From assembly GCF_004216475.1 (NCBI RefSeq), contig NZ_CP022303.1, positions 4,709,001 to 4,773,000 of the forward strand: a stretch of DNA of 64,000 nt, written 5' to 3'. Both the position numbers and the translations under genes were made by a program. A model generated the notes under the pieces. The model made no database searches. It was given only the letters and a program-made list of their open reading frames with translations, and was not told the DNA's origin. The stretch is from Thalassococcus sp. S3 (GTDB taxonomy: Bacteria > Pseudomonadota > Alphaproteobacteria > Rhodobacterales > Rhodobacteraceae). Below are positions 61,750-64,000 of this stretch, one piece after another (within the stretch, counting starts at the first letter, position 1; every line of letters starts with the position of its first letter).

Positions 61750-63024
61750 TCAGGGCCCGAAATATTCGAACAACGTGGCTGAGACATCGTCACCCATTGT
61801 CTGGCTGGCGCTCATCTCTTCGGTCAGCCGCCAAAAGAGATCATCCAGAAACTCCTGCCCGTCCTTGATTGGACCGGCCTTGGAGATCAGGCGAAGCAGC
61901 CCGTCTTCTTCAAGCATCCCGCCCGATCCGATCTCACACTCGGTAAACCCGTCGGAGTAAAGCAAAAGCTTATCGCCCACCTCCATCTTCAGCTCAATCT
62001 GCTGATAGGAAATGTCGGGTAACAGACCGATGGGGACACCGCCCGACCCGATAAATTCATGTGTCCCATCACGCCGGAGCAGTAGCGGATGGGGGTGCCC
62101 GGCCTGTACCAGCTTGACCGATCCGGTCCTAAGATCGGCGATCCCGTAGACCATGGTAAAATACTCTTCGATGCCGGCATCCGCCGCCAGTCGATTGTTG
62201 AGGAGTGCGGCGACTTCTTCGGGCGGTCGGAGTGCAAAGAACTTGTTCAGGCGCAGCTCCATCGCGACGTTCTGATCGAAATGCTTGCTGCTTAGGTAAC
62301 TTCCTAGTCGCGCGGTCATCATCGCCGATGTGATGCCATGGCCAGACACATCGATGCTGTAGAACCCGACACGGTTCGGTCCGGGCGAAAACATTCCCAC
62401 AAGGTCGCCCCCGATGTGACCACATGGTTTGAGAAGAAGGCTCACCCGCGACTTGCCAAACTGCTCCGAAAGATTCGGAACCAGTGATTCCTGGATTTTC
62501 TTGGCCTGCATCAGGTCCTTGTCGATCGTGTCATAAACCTCCTGCAGTTTCCCCAGCGTCTTTGTGATCACCCGGTTCTTTTCGGACAGTTCACGCTGCA
62601 TCCGCAGGATGCGGTCGCCCGCGGAAATCCGGGCGCGAAGCTCATCGGAATTGACCGGTTTCGTGAGGAAGTCATCGGCCCCCGCATCAAGGCCCTCGGC
62701 AATCTCGCCCTTATCGCTTTTGGACGTTAGCAGAATGAAATAGCCATAGCTTTCATGCTTCAACCCCCTGAAAGTCTTGCAGAATTCCAGGCCCGACATC
62801 CCCGGCATCATCCAGTCGCTTAAGACCAGATCAGGCGGTGTCTTGGCGCAGATCTCAAGCGCGGCCTCGCCGCTTTCGGCCTGTAGAACCTCGAACCCCC
62901 AGCGGTTGAGCGAGCTGACAAGGATGCGGCGTTGCAACTTGCTGTCATCCACCACCAGAACACGCCGGATCGACGCCCCGACGATCTGCCTCGCCTCATC
63001 TGCCTGCTTTTCCAATTCGGTCAC
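61750..63024 (-). CDS. Response regulator with PP2C/SpoIIE-type phosphatase output (RbaY-like)
   Basis: A 424-residue two-domain protein. The receiver domain (about 20-140) has DD acidic pocket, phospho-acceptor D70 in LVLSDWMMPGMSG, the switch threonine in LLTSK and lysine in LTKPV. A coiled linker follows, then a SpoIIE-type PP2C phosphatase with GGDLVGMF, VSGHGITSAMMTARLG and GDKLLLYSDGFTE. This plan equals RbaY of Rhodobacter capsulatus, which acts in a partner-switch affecting gene-transfer-agent release; orthology is inferred. GTG 63024 is chosen since AGGGGG lies upstream and domain similarity starts soon after; an ATG at 63081 is possible. Divergent from the HPt gene. Confidence 0.85.
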   Translation of the reverse strand: MTELEKQADEARQIVGASIRRVLVVDDSKLQRRILVSSLNRWGFEVLQAESGEAALEICAKTPPDLVLSDWMMPGMSGLEFCKTFRGLKHESYGYFILLTSKSDKGEIAEGLDAGADDFLTKPVNSDELRARISAGDRILRMQRELSEKNRVITKTLGKLQEVYDTIDKDLMQAKKIQESLVPNLSEQFGKSRVSLLLKPCGHIGGDLVGMFSPGPNRVGFYSIDVSGHGITSAMMTARLGSYLSSKHFDQNVAMELRLNKFFALRPPEEVAALLNNRLAADAGIEEYFTMVYGIADLRTGSVKLVQAGHPHPLLLRRDGTHEFIGSGGVPIGLLPDISYQQIELKMEVGDKLLLYSDGFTECEIGSGGMLEEDGLLRLISKAGPIKDGQEFLDDLFWRLTEEMSASQTMGDDVSATLFEYFGP

Positions 63025-63085
63025 GGCCGCCCCCTGAGGTCGCCCCTGCGACCACTCGTATCGCACGCACCTTCGGCCCATTCGC

Positions 63086-63106
63086 TTAACCAACCGTGAA
63101 GGTTAA
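63086..63106. promoter_or_regulatory. Inverted repeat TTAACC-N9-GGTTAA in the divergent region
   Basis: TTAACC (63086-63091) and GGTTAA (63101-63106) are symmetrical around nine bases, 62 to 82 bases before the phosphatase GTG. TTAACC resembles a CtrA half-site. It may mark the promoter of the receiver-phosphatase gene. Confidence 0.4.
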
Positions 63107-63131
63107 AGTTGTAAGGGCTTTTCTCATCCAG

Positions 63132-63146
63132 TTAACCCGGCGTTTA
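63132..63146. promoter_or_regulatory. Candidate CtrA-type site (TTAA-N7-TTTA)
   Basis: TTAA at 63132-63135 and TTTA at 63143-63146 are separated by seven bases and match the CtrA consensus TTAA-N7-TTAA at seven of eight positions. It is 51 bases before the HPt ATG and 108 before the phosphatase start. Confidence 0.4.
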
Positions 63147-63196
63147 CGCCGATCGGGCCATCCTAGGGGGTGGGGTCGGAACAATCGGGTGTCGGA

Positions 63197-63532
63197 ATGA
63201 TCAAATGGGCGCGTGTGGCAGAACTACGCGAGGAAATCGGCGAAGAGGATTTTGACGAGGTAGTGGACCTGTTTCTGGAAGAGGTACAAGAGGTCGTCAC
63301 CAAACTTCGTACAAATCCCAGTTTGGCGGACCTTGAACAAGACCTCCATTTCCTGAAAGGCAGCGCATTGAGCCTGGGCTTTGCCCGCTTTTCCGAGCTG
63401 TGCCAAAATGGCGAACAACGCTCTGCATCGGGGGACGCGGCCAGTGTCGACCTGGCCGAGATCCTGACCGGTTTCGAGCAATCGAAGAAAGTGTTCCTTG
63501 CGGAACTCCAGGATCAGATGGCCAATACCTGA
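63197..63532 (+). CDS. Histidine phosphotransfer (HPt) domain protein
   Basis: A 111-residue all-helical HPt protein. The phospho-histidine is H51 in DLHFLKGSALSLGF, the usual HxxKGxxxxxG pattern. Such proteins relay phosphate between a histidine kinase and a response regulator; the divergently placed receiver-phosphatase is the obvious candidate partner. The start is uncertain: a GTG at 63170 would add nine residues, but the ATG at 63197 is closer to the conserved part. It converges on the SDR gene, 1 base between stop codons. Confidence 0.87.
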   Translation: MIKWARVAELREEIGEEDFDEVVDLFLEEVQEVVTKLRTNPSLADLEQDLHFLKGSALSLGFARFSELCQNGEQRSASGDAASVDLAEILTGFEQSKKVFLAELQDQMANT

Positions 63533-63533
63533 T

Positions 63534-64000
63534 TTACATCAGTTTATAGAAATTCTGGGGCTGCAGGGACCCCATGTCATCAATAGCCTTGGCGCGCAGC
63601 AATCTCATACCCTGCAACCAGCGCTCGTAATCCGTCGACTTCAGCCGCGTATATTCCTGCACCTCCTTGTGCGGCAGGATCAGAAAGACCTCTTCCTGAA
63701 TGCCCTGCATGATCGCCTTTGCCGCGTCATCTGGCGTCAGCAGGGATGGCCGCCCCTCTGCCGCCTCCTCGGTCAAGCCGATGAGCGGTGTGGCGACGTA
63801 TTGCGGACAAATCACCGAAACCTTGATACCGTCCATCCCGTGGGTGATCGCGAGGGATTCCGCAAAGCTGACCGCCGCGTGTTTTGTCGCCGAATACGCC
63901 GCATCGCCGATCTGGCACAAGAGCCCCGCCGCCGATGCCATCTGTACAAGATAACCCTCGCCCCGTTCGATCATTTTCGGAAGCACCGCGCGGGCCGCGT
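63534..64000 (-). CDS. Short-chain dehydrogenase/reductase (C-terminal part; runs off the window)
   Basis: About 155 codons are visible; the N-terminus with the NAD(P)-binding glycine motif lies beyond the right edge. The catalytic serine region (YLVQMASAAGLL) and the Y-x3-K motif (AAYSATKHAAVSFAESLA) identify an SDR. The segment VSVICPQYVATPLI follows as usual. The C-terminal tail (EYTRLKSTDYERWLQGMRLL) is longer than in fatty-acid-type SDRs and is seen in members annotated as acting on lipids or xenobiotics; substrate unknown. Confidence 0.88.
   Translation of the reverse strand, partial: AARAVLPKMIERGEGYLVQMASAAGLLCQIGDAAYSATKHAAVSFAESLAITHGMDGIKVSVICPQYVATPLIGLTEEAAEGRPSLLTPDDAAKAIMQGIQEEVFLILPHKEVQEYTRLKSTDYERWLQGMRLLRAKAIDDMGSLQPQNFYKLM

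Noticed and set aside
1..64000. CRISPR arrays, insertion sequences, prophage genes
   Set aside because: No regular spaced repeats, transposase, integrase or phage structural proteins were seen on either strand.

Overview
The window comes from the chromosome of an alphaproteobacterium, most probably a marine Rhodobacterales (Roseobacter-group) member. This rests on the GC-rich codon use, the gene order rnd-kdsD-lptC-lptA-lptB-hpf-ptsN, the rimP-nusA-rnpM-infB block, secA divergent from a parvulin gene followed by argJ and mutT, an NDUFA9-like and an NDUFAF5-like protein, and a NaChBac-type sodium channel. The content is mostly core chromosome. I see no integrase, transposase, phage gene, CRISPR array or rRNA operon. 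There is one tRNA, Leu(CAG).

Layout. 0-6.1 kb: end of a gltD region (gltD, a GFA-family protein, the start of a secreted Spy/CpxP-like protein), uppP, an NDUFA9-like protein, tRNA-Leu, and an AraC regulator divergent from a cupin. 6.2-11 kb: an envelope/stress operon running from RNase D and KdsD through LptC-LptA-LptB to HPF and PtsN. 11-22.8 kb: a leftward surface-glycan block (cysQ, kdsB, GT2, galU, galE, GT4, GT92-like, GT14-like, two-domain sulfotransferase), with a divergent capsule-type ABC-2 permease and an SH3 protein. It makes activated sugars, transfers them, sulfates them and removes the PAP by-product. 22.8-29.5 kb: alkB, a MipA-like porin, dnaK-dnaJ behind a good heat-shock promoter and ahead of a strong terminator, a DUF2306 membrane protein and radC. 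29.5-37.5 kb: a PstS-like/OmpA fusion and an unknown anchored protein, secA, a parvulin, argJ and mutT. 37.7-43.3 kb: an unlisted 44-residue ORF, then the leftward rimP-nusA-rnpM-infB operon behind an attenuator-like terminator. 43.4-50.5 kb: a short solute-binding protein, pip, ubiG, MarR, nitrilase, grxC, comF, an NDUFAF5-like protein, hemH and a small secreted peptide. 50.6-58.3 kb: two L,D-transpeptidases around a CAP lipoprotein, the sodium channel, an RNA uracil methyltransferase and a paired ABC exporter. 58.4-64 kb: cca, a CoA Nudix hydrolase, hslO, another Nudix protein, a receiver-PP2C phosphatase divergent from an HPt protein, and a partial SDR.

The best candidates for something undescribed are the sulfated-glycan cluster with its CysQ-first, sulfotransferase-last arrangement, the 44-residue ORF at 37720-37854 with a near-ideal Shine-Dalgarno and its own terminator, the structured segment ahead of hpf, and the terminator placed immediately before the rimP start codon. 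All function calls rest on motif recognition by eye. No database search was possible.
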